Below, piece after piece: positions 48,189 to 60,084 of a DNA stretch of 64,000 nt. The translations under genes were made by a program, and so were the position numbers. The DNA comes from Calliphora vicina (taxonomy: Eukaryota; Arthropoda; Insecta; Diptera; Calliphoridae), in NCBI RefSeq assembly GCF_958450345.1, contig NC_088784.1:93921947-93985946 (forward strand). The letters run 5' to 3'. Each line of letters opens with the position of its first letter. Position 1 is the stretch's first letter. The notes beneath the pieces were generated by a model. It worked only from the letters and a program-made list of their open reading frames with translations, searched no databases and was not told where the DNA came from.

Positions 48189-48255
48189 GTAATTAATTAT
48201 ATTAAAATTCCTCTCTATTGGAAAAAAGTACTAAAATTTTTCTTTCTCATTTTAG

Positions 48256-48476
48256 ATTCTCCGTTTCCTTCGTACCCACTGAGGCTTGTGAACACACTAT
48301 AAATGTGTCGTTTAATAAAATGCCTGTACCCGGTTGTCCCATTACGGTCATTATCAGCGGCGGCATGTCCGGTCCTCAAGTTTCCTTGGGCGGTCCCGGC
48401 CCAGTCCATCAATCGAATTCTTTTGTTATCAATCACAACGGCGGTCGTTTAGAGGATATTGAAGTGAATGTTGAAG
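48256..48476 (+). CDS. jbug: Filamin-type protein (jitterbug-like), exon 2 of 5 visible
   Basis: This 221-nt exon follows a 67-bp intron with a TTTTAG acceptor. It restores the split Arg codon and continues RFSVSFVPTEACEHTINVSF, finishing the fourth repeat at about VPGCPITV. It then opens the next repeat (MSGPQVSLGGPGPVHQSN). It ends ...DIEVNVE + G, with donor GTAAAG at 48477 cutting after the first base of a Gly codon (phase 1). The downstream intron is 7.3 kb. Reading through the donor would add only nine codons before a stop, so intron retention would truncate the protein here. Codon use and composition match the other exons and contrast with the AT-rich flanks. Confidence 0.9.
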
Positions 48477-50065
48477 GTAAAGTATTGTTAAAAATATTTA
48501 AATAATTGTTTAATTGTTTATGTATTTGTATGTGTTATGTATGTATATTTTTTACTAATAATTTTTTAAAAATTCACTTACTGGTTTATAGTTTATGTTT
48601 TCCCGTTTTATTTTTCCTTCTTATTTTTTCAATTGGTTTTTAATTGCAAAAGAAAGTTTAGCATGTTTTCAGCATTTCATTTTGATTTTTTTTGTTTTGT
48701 TTAATGCAATCTTTTGTTTTTTTATCCACTTTATCCACATATTTTCAATACAATTATGTTTTTTTTTTTCCTAATAATTTCAATGTCAATTTCAATGCAC
48801 ATTTTTCAATCAGTTCATTTTTTTATATCTCTTCAAAATGTCTTCAATCATTTGAATTGCATGCACTTCTTTTGCATTATTTAATATTCATTTTTTAATC
48901 ATTGTTTTCATTTAAGTGTTAGGTTTTTTTTTACATATACAATTATAAGAAATCAGAAAAGTACTGTTTTAGATTCAGTTTTTCATGGGTTAAATATTTG
49001 AAAATATATTAATATCGATTTGTTTACATCAACGATAGGCTTCCATAGCCACCAGTAGCCGAGGGCAATCGGCTATTTGACACGAACGCCTGACTAAAAT
49101 GTCTCATGGTAAACATTTTAAAACATTCAAAATTACCATAAATTCCTTTCTTTAATAGGTTATTAATTCAATCGGGAACATATAAGCCAAATCTTAGGTC
49201 TATAGGTTCAGTAATTTTTAAAAACTAAAAAAAAGTACCAGAATAGTACCAAATTTATTAAGAAGAAACCTAAGTAACATTTCATATAATAACTGTGGCT
49301 TCTTAACATGTTTGTGTCACTACTAGTTCATCTAAAAACCAAGTTTTTATTTTAAAATAACCAAATGTACTTTATACTTTTCGGCCCCCAAAATTAAAAT
49401 AATTTAAAAAATTTCACATCAGTGCTTGCTTATATTTATATGGCTTAAGAAATCTTTATTTTAAAATATATGCTTCTTAATTTTGTTATCTCTTATATCC
49501 TTTAAGGTTTAATTAGACAACTAGTTTTGTATTAAATAAATAGAAAAAATTATTTTGGCCACACAGTCAACGTAACATAGTTTTGGCTATCAAACGGGTT
49601 AGAATCATCTGATTGTGGTACGATAAACATTTGCTGACTAATTAGTTTTGTGTTTTCAAAATATTGGAGTTCTGCCGCTCTAAACTAAATCCATCTTATA
49701 TTAGAAATTTAGTCAAAACAGACAAGAAACAATCACGTTACTTTTATTATGGGTGATTCATGTAGATATTTCTTAAAATTTTAAATAACAAAAAATTTTA
49801 AATTTAAACAATGTTTCAAAGCAAAATTTCCATACAAAATTTGATTTTAAACAATTTGTTTATGAATACGGCCTTTAGAATAGAATTGGATTCCGAGTAT
49901 CTTTATTATGAACCGAAAGAACAATTTCTGAAATTCACTTTTTAAATATAATTTCATTTAAATGTTGGCCGCGACTACATTGTAGGTTGGTCCATTAGGA
50001 AGGTCTAATTTTTGATTGGAACCGGTATCTCGTGAACTACGACTTTTGACATCACATAACCGCAA
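48477..50065. other. First part of the 7.3-kb filamin intron, no gene seen
   Basis: T-rich. Short frames without motifs. A GTACCA-type stretch near 49230 resembles hAT-type element ends. Confidence 0.5.
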
Positions 50066-50163
50066 AGAAAACAAGTAAGGTTTTATATTCGGCTGTGACC
50101 AATCATTTATATCCGCCATCAATATGTGGCAATAAAATACTTTTCTGATATATGAGTTGTAGG

Positions 50164-51283
50164 TAGTGTTTATAAAAAACCGACTTTTTAGAAAACCGGT
50201 TTGTCGGTTAACCGAAAAATGGCCTTTTTCAGAAAACCGGTTTTTCGGTTAACCGACATCGAAAAAAACGGTTAAACCGGTTAACCGTCATATATGTGTC
50301 GAAAACATAAAATGTCCAATAAAGTATATACAGCTTTAAATTTTGTAATTTTTAGTAGGCAGAAATCGTTAATATTATTAAATAACTATAAATATACAAA
50401 GCTAAGTCCATTTTATTTTGTAAAAATTTCAAAATATTATCTGAGTCAAATGGAATTGAGTATAAATATGTTACTAAATATATAATACTTGTTTTAATTA
50501 TTGGTTTATTCATTAAATTTCAATCAAAAAATGTAAATCAATTTGTTAATTAAATATTTGATAATTTTAAAATTTATTATCACCTCGACTTTCTGATATG
50601 AAACAGAAAATGTACAAGTCCCAAAAAAGGACCTATATAGGATGTAAACGATCTTCCTCTTAGCTGTGATTTTTTGTCATTATAAAAAAAACTCCATTAT
50701 CAGATTTCATAAATATTTCAAATAATGGATTTTAGAATGTTTTTTATCTCTTCTGTAATATTTCTGAAATGCTAACAAAATGATTTATAAATTAAAATTT
50801 TAAGAACAAAGCACACTAATGAAGTCAAATTTATTGAAAGAAGGTATGCACATCAAATTCAAGGTTTTAATAAATCATTAGTAAGATTTAGCCTAAACTT
50901 ATAGAATTATGCGGAATTTAATTTTAATTTTTAATAGTTTCATTATGTGCAATTTATTCTGAAAAAGTTTTTAAGTAAACTCATCCTCCTCTACTATTTA
51001 GAATCATTGTAATTCTTAAAAATATTAATCTAAAGAGGTTTGTATTGTAAATCAGCAGTTTAGGTTTCAAATCAGACCAATAATGTGTATACAATGAATA
51101 CTAAAAATGCACAAAAACGTGAGATTTATTAATTTTAGTCCCAAATTTTAAAAACCGGTTAACCGAGTGATAAAAACCGGTTAACCGAAAATCAACATTT
51201 TAAATTAACCGGTTCGCAAAAAACCGAAATTTCGAAGAAAAACCGTTTTTTCGGTTAACCGGTTATCCGGTTTATAAACACTA
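50164..51283. mobile_element. hAT-like element with CCGGTTAACCG-rich ends (1120 bp)
   Basis: TAGTGTTTATAAA at the left is inverted at the right (TTTATAAACACTA). Flanking 8-mers GTTGTAGG and GTTATATG agree at six positions. Each end holds several copies of CCGGTTAACCG and its halves (AACCGGTT, GGTTAACCG) within about 130 bp. No transposase frame. Confidence 0.7.
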
Positions 51284-51565
51284 GTTATATGGTCAATTAT
51301 GAACCGATTTTCACAAAATTTTTTGGAAAGATTTAGGTTCATATACAAATTGTTTATGTGCAATTTCATCAAGATATTAATAATTATAAAACAATTATGG
51401 ATGTTTAAACCATTTTCCGAAGGAGTTCTTGTATGGGGACAATTGTATGCCCGATTTACGCCATACTTTGTAGTATCATTTTAGAGTACTTAGAACTAAT
51501 TTGTGCAATATATTATCAAGATTGTCACATAATAAATATTTATGGTTGTTCCTGGAGAAACATAC

Positions 51566-51715
51566 ACACAGTTACTAAAGTATACGTACGATTCACTGAC
51601 TCATCAGTCATGAGTGAGTGAGTGAATGAATGAGTCAGGCCTTGTATTTTTAAATATATAGATTTTTAAAAAAAGCCCCAAAAAGTCGATCGTACGTATA
51701 CTTTAGTAACTGTGT
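51566..51715. mobile_element. 150-bp MITE with perfect 27-bp inverted ends
   Basis: 51566-51592 and 51689-51715 are exact complements (ACACAGTTACTAAAGTATAC...). The centre has GAGTGAGTGAGTGAATGAATGAGTC. No clear target duplication. Ends of this type suggest Tc1/mariner-like mobilisation. Confidence 0.75.
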
Positions 51716-52429
51716 TTATGTATGAGGTCTCGGTGAAATCAAGCACCGATATTGCCTATTTTCAATTCCAATCAAACGTTATCAACAGCGAGTATTTGTG
51801 GGCAATTGCATTTGCAATTGCATCCAGCTAGCGCCTTTCGTTTGGGTACTATCGTATTTTCAACAGACAGACAGACGGACGGACATGAATATTTTGATGT
51901 GTTACAAACGGAATGACAAAATCAACATACCCCCATATTTTCTGATGGCAGGTATAAATCCAGAGGTGTGATATCTGAACCCGTAATTAGTTGCTTAGCT
52001 GAATGATTTCTCAATAAAGCTATTAATACTCGAAGAGCATGAAAAACATTTCTCGCAAAAGACTAGTTTTCGTAATATCCTCAATATAATCGACTCCCCA
52101 GATATACAATTATTGCTTTATCAAGCTATATTATTTTGAACATCTCACGGAGTTTAATTGCGTACAAAGATATCATTCCACAAAATGTAAAATAGAAACA
52201 TTTATCCTAAAATGGATAAAAAATTGGTATTAACTGATTTGGCATTTTCGATTGCACTGAAATTTTCCATATACATATGGGTTATTTCATGTCAAGTGAA
52301 CCAAAACAGTTTTTGATTTCGGAAAAAAAATATAAAAATTTTTTTTATAGATATCCAAAATATTTGGGACACATTTTGCTAAGAACAATAGGTAATAAGT
52401 TACATGGATGAGAAAAATCACATGTTTGG

Positions 52430-52830
52430 TCAAAATTTGACTAGGTATGGAATATATAATCTTCGAAATGTCCGCATCGGTTTCGCAGGGCTGCTCGCAT
52501 CCGAAATGTAAAATTTCTTTAGCATGGTTTATGTTGGCTTTGATTGCCTCTGTGATTTTTGATTTATTCGCATAGACCTCCGACCTAAGAAAATACCACA
52601 AAAAAGTCTATCGGAGTCAAATCACACGATCTTGAAGGCCAATTCATCACCTCAATGTGAGATCGCTAGTGCAGAATGCCCAATGTGCCATGATCTGTGT
52701 GCTTCGTAGCGCCGTCCTCTTAAAACCACATGTCGTTGGTTTCCATATCAACCAATTTAGGTCAAAAGACCTACAGCGCTCAGCGTTGACGGTGATGGCA
52801 TGACCAAAATTTAAACCAAACAGTTACTTT
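52430..52830 (-). pseudogene. DD41D-type transposase remnant (C-terminal part)
   Basis: The minus strand reads ...LVDMETNDMWF followed by EDGATKHTDHGTLGILH, NWPSRSCDLTPIDFFVWYFL and SEVYANKSKITEAIKANI. These are the second and third Asp regions and the tail of the same group as 38.1 kb. Shifts and stops occur before 52600. A small repeat related to 30.05 kb (CATGTCAAGTGAACC at 52289) adjoins it on the left. Confidence 0.7.
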
Positions 52831-52899
52831 TACGGGATGCATTGGAAGCTTTTGGATTTCATATGGATTGGTATTAACTATCAAGTTTCGTAAGTGCCT

Positions 52900-53560
52900 A
52901 CGGGAAGACAAAGTGTCTAAGATTATTGTGGTTACCTGGTATGATGACCCAACCTAACGGTGCCCTCAACACAGGATGGAATAAATACGTCTATCACCGC
53001 CAATGTGTGACCTTGAAGGACCACACAATTTGCAACTTCTTGTACATTGACTGCACAGATCAATGCACAAACCCCTTGCAATAGAGCACTGCCATCATAG
53101 TGTGTGTTTCTGACACCACACACAACTGACCTCGACCGAGAACCATGCCCAACGGATGCCACCACCACAATACGTTTCCTGAACACAGATCCAATTGCTA
53201 TCTGCTACTTTTAATGGCCCCGAAATTTTTTCCGAAAATTTGCCACTAGCACTAATATCAGTAATTTAACAAACGATCTTCTTCCCGCTTTGGGTTTTAA
53301 CAACAGCCACAGCGTGTTCGCAAAAGTGAACTACCAATGATTCAGACAGGACAAAGTTCTGTTGCTCACTGCATCCCCGCTGTACTAGATAAAGGCTCTG
53401 CGAATTTAAATGAGTTAAGCTCTTATCAGGAATGAGATTCGTGCTCCTCGGTTTCGCTTTATGTTTTCCCTTGTGCCAAAACATCAAGGTGTGGAGCCTC
53501 ACCACGATGTCCAAACAGGGTCCTATGAGAAGACAATTTATTAGAAAATAGTCTACACAA
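52900..53560. other. Coding-like remnant of unknown identity
   Basis: This block is clearly less AT-rich than its surroundings and gives two open minus-strand stretches (53514-53266 and 53186-52932, about 82 and 84 codons) with ordinary amino-acid composition, for example QNFVLSESLVVHFCEHAVAV. I do not recognise either frame, and no catalytic motif stands out. It could be an exon fragment of a retrotransposon or a host pseudogene. Neighbours on both sides are repeats. Confidence 0.35.
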
Positions 53561-53646
53561 TGTTTTTAAGAACTTATTTAAAAATTGGTTTTCCAAAAAC
53601 CAAATATCTTTGAAATCCATAAATTTCAAATCGGTCCCACACTAAA

Positions 53647-53735
53647 CCATACCCCAACACCACCATAATGGGGAGTGTATTATATATTTGTGCTAATATT
53701 TGTAACGCCAAAAAATATAAGTATTTACTATATAC
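53647..53735 (+). repeat. DINE-like family A fragment, copy 5
   Basis: CATACCCCAACACCACCATAATGGGGAG...GTAACGCCAAAAAATAT is the first ~90 bases of family A, cut off before the GTCCGTC core. Confidence 0.6.
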
Positions 53736-53739
53736 CGAT

Positions 53740-54260
53740 TTAAAAAGCAATAAATCTGAAAATTTTCTCGATTTTTCATGATATTTTTAAAATCAAAAAA
53801 TTTGCTATTTTCAAATAAAAAATATATATTTTTGCTTCAATTTGTTATTATAACTCCGAAACTAATGAGCCGATTAAAACGCAATATATATGTGAAAATT
53901 TGTACATACCATGGGGAAAATGTTTTCAAAGTTCAATCAATCGAAAGAACATTAACTACTCAATTTTATGTATATCATACAAAAAAAGTAAAATTTTGTG
54001 AAAATGAGCGAATTCACTTAATTGTGAATAAATTCGAAAAGAATCAATCCCTTTTAATTTTCTATATTTAATTTTGTTGCTATTATACGCGGCTTTGGTT
54101 TTCGATTTTTCCTAAGTTTTTTAAAACCAAAAAAATTAGCTATTTTCACGTAAAAAAAAAATTTTTTTTGCTTCAATAAAACACAATATATAAACGGATT
54201 ATAATTAATTATGTGGATAAACGTTTAAAACAATGTGTAAAATATTTTTTATTGAAACAT
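53740..54260 (-). repeat. Single diverged unit(s) of the ~365-bp array family
   Basis: The reverse complement shares AGTTTCGGAGTTATAAT, CCCCATG(C/G)TA and ATTCACTTAATTGTGAATAA-type blocks with 25400-27565. It also has a terminal TAATTATGTGGA(T/G)AAAC block equal to the left edge of that array near 25405. Confidence 0.75.
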
Positions 54261-55778
54261 CTAGGGGAAACGTCGGTACATAAATAAATGTCTGGAATGG
54301 GAGCAAAAAATATTTTTGTTTATATCTTGAATACTATGTTAAGTATATATAATTTTGCCACAGTACTTTTCTGGTTTTTATATAGTAACTATTTATGAAG
54401 CTAAGAACTCGGTCTGGTCTTTTTTTCAACTACTTGTCCAAGTCCTCTTATGTCTCCATGTACTATAAATTCAGTGTTTTATGTTGTATATTTATGAATG
54501 TCTATCTCTTGTATATTTGATACATGATATCACAGAATTATCATTATGATCTTGTGATTTATTTTGTATTAAATTGTATTGTATATTTTATTTAAAACAT
54601 ATTTGTATGTATTTTTTATAATTATTTTAAATGTATTATTTTTTAAAACCCCAAATTTTTGTTTTCTTTCTTCTCTTTACATCTGTGTTATTATTGCAGG
54701 ACGACGAAAATTATTGTACTAGTAACCACTTTAATATAAAAATTACCCTGAAAAAAATCGATTTTTTTATATATATCTACTTATAAATTTACGAATATTC
54801 CGTTGTTTTTTTTATTATAATACTTTAACTAATTCTTATATATAAAAAAAAATTAATAATTTTTATTGTTTATTAACAAATATATACTTTAGATGTATAA
54901 GTTATTTAAAAACTATTGACTAATACATTGACGAGGAAATAAACGAGTATAAAACTAAATATTTTTTTTAGTAAATTTTTTTATATATAAAGAGAAACAA
55001 TAGAGTTTGTTGTATAAAATTCAAGAAAATATTAACTAACTTTGGAATTTGTATAAAAGTACCAGAAAGAACAGAAATAAAGGTTGTAAAGGTGTTGGCC
55101 GAATTATCAAAATTCTGTTGTTAAAGTTTATATAGGTTTTTTAGGAATAAATCCTTCGTTGATAAAATTATGTACAGAATTTAGTAACTAACAAGTGGTT
55201 TGTTAAATATTGCTAGTTATATGAGCTCTGCTGTAATTAAATCATTTTCATTATACATTTAAATACACTCTCTCACACACTCGCAATCTCTTAATCTCTT
55301 TATCACTCATTCACACACACACTAAAACTATCTCCCTTTCTCTCAATTTCCTTTGAAATGGCTCATTTCAAAATAACCTAAGGATCTTTAGGCTAACAAA
55401 CATTTTACATGCCCATTCAATTAATTATCAAAATAATTTATTTAAACTCTTTTTTTTCCAAATTTTTTTTATTTCAAAAACTTACCATACAAACTACAAT
55501 TTACTATACTAATACATTTAACACTGCAACAATGACAATTTTAACAAAAATAATTACAATTAAATTTAAAATAAATGCAAAACAAATTCAACAAAAAACT
55601 ATATTTTACTCAATGAAATATTTTCATAATACGGTAAACGTCGTCGTCATAATAATAATGAAATATTAAATAAACAATAAAATAAATATTGAAAATAAAA
55701 CAACAAAAACTATAACAACTAATTTGTGCAATAAACACATCGAAAATAAACTAAATCATCGTAAAAAAACAACTTCAG
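54261..55778. other. Last part of the 7.3-kb filamin intron, no gene seen
   Basis: Very AT-rich. A CT/CA tract (ACACTCTCTCACACACTCGC...) at 55264-55340. It ends with an unusually weak acceptor, A-rich up to CTTCAG. Confidence 0.55.
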
Positions 55779-55927
55779 GACCCGCTGGGCAATCTGTGCC
55801 AGCACAGGTTCATCAGTCTGCAGAGGGTGTCTTCAAGGCAGAATTCGTGCCCCGTGTAGTGGGTGAGCATCGTGTACATGTCACTGTATGTGGCCTTGCA
55901 ACGGCTGGCAGTCCTTATGCGGCCAAG
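55779..55927 (+). CDS. jbug: Filamin-type protein (jitterbug-like), exon 3 of 5 visible (149 nt)
   Basis: This short exon sits alone between introns of 7.3 kb and 5.1 kb. The bases GA complete the Gly codon left by the previous exon, giving VEG|PAGQSVPAQVHQSAEG, and it finishes one filamin repeat with GLATAGSPYAAK. The donor is a consensus GTAAGT at 55928 and the exon ends in phase 0. The acceptor is weak: the 20 bases before CAG are A-rich with hardly any pyrimidine tract. The length is not a multiple of three, so skipping it would shift the frame of everything downstream. The peptide, the phases on both sides and the GSPY motif make it a genuine exon. Confidence 0.87.
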
Positions 55928-56025
55928 GTAAGTAGTTTTTTGAAACCAAAAGTAACGAAATTTGTCTTCTGATCATATTCAATAAAATTAAATTTGGCGA
56001 CAAGAAATCATAATAAATCAATGTA

Positions 56026-56629
56026 CAGTGGTTTAGAAACTTTTCTTAATTATTCGTTATCTCGGGAACTATTGCAGATATCAAGATATGTAAATATGGA
56101 GCTTTTTCGAGGATCAGTTTTTATTATTTTTTACTCAAACCTCAAACATTTTTTTCAAAATTAGATAAGGCTACACGCGTATCCTTTAAGTTCCCTTCCG
56201 GATCGTATACAAATATAGCGACTTTTTTGAAAACAAACATTTACGTGTTCCAACTTTAGATGCGTGTAACTTGTTATAAGGCAGACATAACTGTTAGCAA
56301 GTTTTATTTATTTTATTTTGAATTTTGTCGTAAATACAGCTGATATTTGTAAACAAAAAATACCCTCTGTAGGTCCACATAACTAATAAACCAAAAAAAG
56401 ATCAAGTAAAATTAAAAAATAAATAAATCTAAATCTATCTTGAACTAAAAGTGATAACCTGCATAGGCGAATTTTTTGTAGATCTTCTGAAAGACTATTT
56501 ATATTTGAAATTTTAGCTTATTCGGATAATACATGGATTTCTGACGATTTTGTTTTAAAATTTGAGACCCGAGGTGACCAACTGTAAATCAATTCGATTT
56601 ATTAAAAAAAAACCTTTTCTAAACCACTG
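56026..56629. mobile_element. 604-bp element with CAGTGGTTTAGAAA ends (Tc1-like)
   Basis: CAGTGGTTTAGAAACTTTTC at 56026 is inverted at the right (CCTTTTCTAAACCACTG). TA precedes the left end but TT follows the right. CAGTGGTTTAGAAA resembles Tc1-type ends. A related single end, CAGTGGTATAGAAAAAAGAG, occurs at 58334. No transposase. Confidence 0.6.
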
Positions 56630-56671
56630 TTCCCTGGTTCCCTGAATATTTAGAAGGGAAACGACACGAAT

Positions 56672-56850
56672 CATAGAGAATAGACATAGAGCGGAAACTC
56701 TCCTGTCAAAGACCTAACTCAGTTATTAGAAACCTAAGTGGTGAGAATGTATTGGTAGAAAAAACTATGTGAAAACAAAAACAACACTCGTATGTGTGAT
56801 TATTTTGAGTAATTTTTTTGTTTGAGTTTTTTTCTAGTTTCCGCTCTATG
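56672..56850. mobile_element. 179-bp MITE, CATAGAGCGGAAACT family, copy 1
   Basis: Identical 8-mers ACACGAAT flank it (56664-56671, 56851-56858). It begins CATAGAGAATAGACATAGAG and ends GTTTCCGCTCTATG. Its interior matches the copy at 60499-60674 in reverse (GAGAATGTATTG, CGTATGTGTGA, GAGTAATTTTT). Confidence 0.85.
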
Positions 56851-56906
56851 ACACGAATTAATTAATTTTCGAACATTTACCTTTTTCAATTCGATGATAA
56901 TTAGTA

Positions 56907-57833
56907 CAGTGTTTAAAAAGCTACGATAACTAACAAATTTTTAACTGCTGCTACAACTACTGCTTCAAAAAAGTGTATGTAGCGGTAGCAGTAGCATTTG
57001 TCTTTTTTCGTTTTCTTGTTTTTTTAAAACTACTGCTACCTTCAAAATATAAAACTCTTAACAGAGCAGTAGTAATAAAATATGAATTGTAAATGGAGTA
57101 GTAGCATAAAAATACAAATCATTGCTACTGCTCTATATCGAGTTTTAATTTTTAAGGTAGCAGTAAAGTAGCAGTTGATGCAGCAGTTAAGGTAGCAATA
57201 AAAGTAGTCAAAAAAGAAAATCTTCAGTCATAACACCAAAATTGACAGAATTAAACAGTGTGTGTTGTTTTTGTTTTGAGAGAGTTTGAATGAATTATTC
57301 GATTTTATTCATCTCAGATGTTCGTGTTGCTAACAGAAAGATCGTGTTTTCTGTGTGTATAACAAAAAAGCCGAAGTTTTGTTTACAACACGACCAACAT
57401 ACACAAATATACATTCACAACAACAACACATAATATAATTTTTTGGCTGAAGATTTTTATTTTTGACTTATTTTATTGCTACCTCAACTGCTACTTAGCT
57501 GCTACTTCAACTGCTACTTAACTGCTACTTCTTCTACTACCTCAACTGCTACTTCTATTACTACTAAATTTTAAAAGTAGCAGAATTAATAAAAAACTAA
57601 TGACTGCTACATCAAAACTTTTTCTTTTTTAAGGTAGCAATAGAAAATAAATTACTCTGCTACTTTTAAATTTTTCTTTTATTAGTACTACTACAACTAC
57701 TGCTACCAAAATGTGAAGGTAGCAGTAGTAGTAGTAATTATTGACTCCGAGTTTTTATTAATTTTTTAACTAGACTACTTGTGTTTTTTCGTTGCTACTG
57801 CTACTTGTAGTCTACATAGTTTTTTAAACACTG
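56907..57833 (-). mobile_element. Non-autonomous hAT-type element, GTAGCAGT-rich family, copy 2 (927 bp)
   Basis: Perfect 8-bp duplications AATTAGTA at 56899-56906 and 57834-57841, with ends CAGTGTTTAAAAAGCTA and ...AGTTTTTTAAACACTG. It is the reverse complement of copy 1 at 423-1310 and very similar to it throughout. Confidence 0.9.
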
Positions 57834-57841
57834 AATTAGTA

Positions 57842-60084
57842 TAGACCTTTTCCATGGGCAAACCAATTTTGTAACTCGCTTTAATTTCATATTTTTTTTA
57901 GAGATGAGTGCAAAATTTCTTCAGTAAAAGTGTTAATAATTTTAAAACAAAGAATTTGTCAAAAAACATACACTACGATTTCTCAAGATGCATGAATAAA
58001 ATTATACATGGGAATTTCCACAGTTCCGAATGAGGCATTCGTACGCCTTTGAAGTGAAAATAAAAAAATTAAATCTCAATTTTTTTTATATACATTTTTC
58101 GATAACATATTTGTAGCACTATGTTTTTCGCAAAAGAAAAATTTTGTTGATTCGTTGTCTCGAACGTGACAAAAAAATAGAACGAAATTTTGACTATCTC
58201 TAGAAAATGCAAAATTTGGCTCCTTGGAACATAATTTATTAACAATTTTTTTTAAAAAAAATTAAAAAGGTTTTATTAAAATGTTTGCATTGGTTTTTGT
58301 TCTACCTTTAGTATGATTTGTCACGCGACACACAGTGGTATAGAAAAAAGAGTGGGAAATATATCTATAACTTCTAAATTGTTAGTCGGATTTGAATTAA
58401 ATTTGAAATCCGCAAAGAGAAAGTGTTGTCGAGTTTAAGTTTTGAACTTGGACCTCATGGGACCACGGCCAGGGGTCCCCAAAGTAGGACACCTAGGGTA
58501 TGTTTTATTTTTTTTATATTTTCCGATTTCAAAAAAATTACATTTATAGAATATTCTCATCGAGCACTAAAAAATTAAATTTGCAAAATTTTTACCCACC
58601 CTACTCAAATTTTTTTATAGCAGCGGGTACAACTATTTCATGATTTTCTCCAATTTTCTTTAGTTGAACTACCAACAAATATACTGTTACGTTTTAACCT
58701 TTTCAAAACGCTGGTTTATTTCCTTTAAATAAACCGGATACTTTTGATTGCAAACAAAAGCCGTTTAGTAGTTTAAAAATTGTAACAACTCTTTATTTAT
58801 TCAAAATGTACAACAACCACAGAATTAAATAGCCACTCAATGTTTTTTATACACGTTTATAAATTCTCAGAAATATAGACACAATTTATAATGTACACGA
58901 ATTTAGTTGAAAAACACAACACACTTTAAGGTACTTAGTTGATGTTTATTCGAAAAGCGTCTCTGATAAACTCACTAACTACTGCAACCTCTGCCACTAT
59001 TTATAACACTGCCATCTGCACTCTAGATTGCTCTTTAACGGTCAAAGTTCGAATATTCTAGATCATACGCCATCTGTGGTGTACTTTCTACAATGTTCTT
59101 TAACTGAATATTCGAATTCAAACAGCGTTGCCAAATTACGATCAATGGTCAACTGAAAGCTTTTATTAAATAATGCCCATAGATATGTTACAGTTTTCTA
59201 TTACAGCAATGTTATTTGAGAGCATTATGGTACTTTTAAATCAGCCCTTAAAATCGTTATATTTGTACAATTTCGTAACAATACATATATATCAAATAAA
59301 AAATAATTGTTTAAAAATCATTACTCACTCCAAAGTTATATGCATTTCAGTTTAAAAAATATTAGAAAATGCGCTTTTTCGCTAGTATTTTTGGAAAAAT
59401 ACACTTTATTCCTTTTTAAGTTATCTAAGAAATTTCTAAGATGATGTATAAGGAGTTTATATTTTTTTAAAAGCTTTTTATATTTGAAATAAAAAATTGA
59501 AAACTTTTCAAATTTAGGGCAAAATTTCACAAATCGCATAGTCGATATCAAAATATAATAACCCATTTTAGAAGGCCCAATATGTTGTTAATTATTTTGT
59601 AAAGGGTTCCGATAAACAAGTCCCACCTCCTAAAAATGCCATCTTTTGGGATTTTTCAAAACTTTTTTGGGATTTGCGGGACTCAAAAATGGTTTTTATT
59701 TTTGCATTTTCTATAAAAAAATCTATATAATTGTAAAATGTTCTTAAATAGTATTCTTCGCAAAAAATCAATAAAAATTTTTGATATACTTTTCAAAAAA
59801 AGTATTCCAGCAATTTTTGAATCTAATATATTTTTAATATATATTTTTACAAAATATACAAAATCTACTATCCATTGATATATAACATATCTACGTTACG
59901 TTTTTTACGTGGCAAATTAATTAGGGAAAACTTACCATCTCGCAGAGAGACCCAGACTTTCTCCATAACGAGAAAAACAGAGAAAATTTGCTTTTAATTT
60001 AAAATTCGCTTGAGAGAAATGACAGTTAAGCAGGATGATATTTCCATTTATGATAGAAGTTATCATGGTATGGTATCAATTTAA
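57842..60084. other. Filamin intron (55928-61064), middle part, no gene seen
   Basis: AT-rich. A slightly GC-richer spot at 58440-58500 (GACCACGGCCAGGGGTCCCC) shows no recognisable feature. Short frames only. Confidence 0.45.

Larger units (their letters stand above)
50066..51960 (-). repeat. DINE-like dispersed element F, carrying two nested insertions
   Basis: The outer parts (50066-50163, 51284-51565, 51716-51960) read AAACAAGTAAGGTTTTATATTCGGCTGTG at the left and CAGACAGACAGACGGACGGACATG at the right, the reverse of the layout of family B (ACAAGTAAGA tail, GTCCGTC core). A hAT-type element and a 150-bp MITE sit inside. Confidence 0.65.

Noticed and set aside
47200..48192. A gene starting at the ATG at 47200
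   Set aside because: The frame is open upstream to a good splice acceptor, and SPWHVEI just before the ATG is filamin sequence. The Met is internal.
58334..58353. A second Tc1-like element from CAGTGGTATAGAAAAAAGAG
   Set aside because: No matching inverted end was found downstream, so only a single end can be noted.
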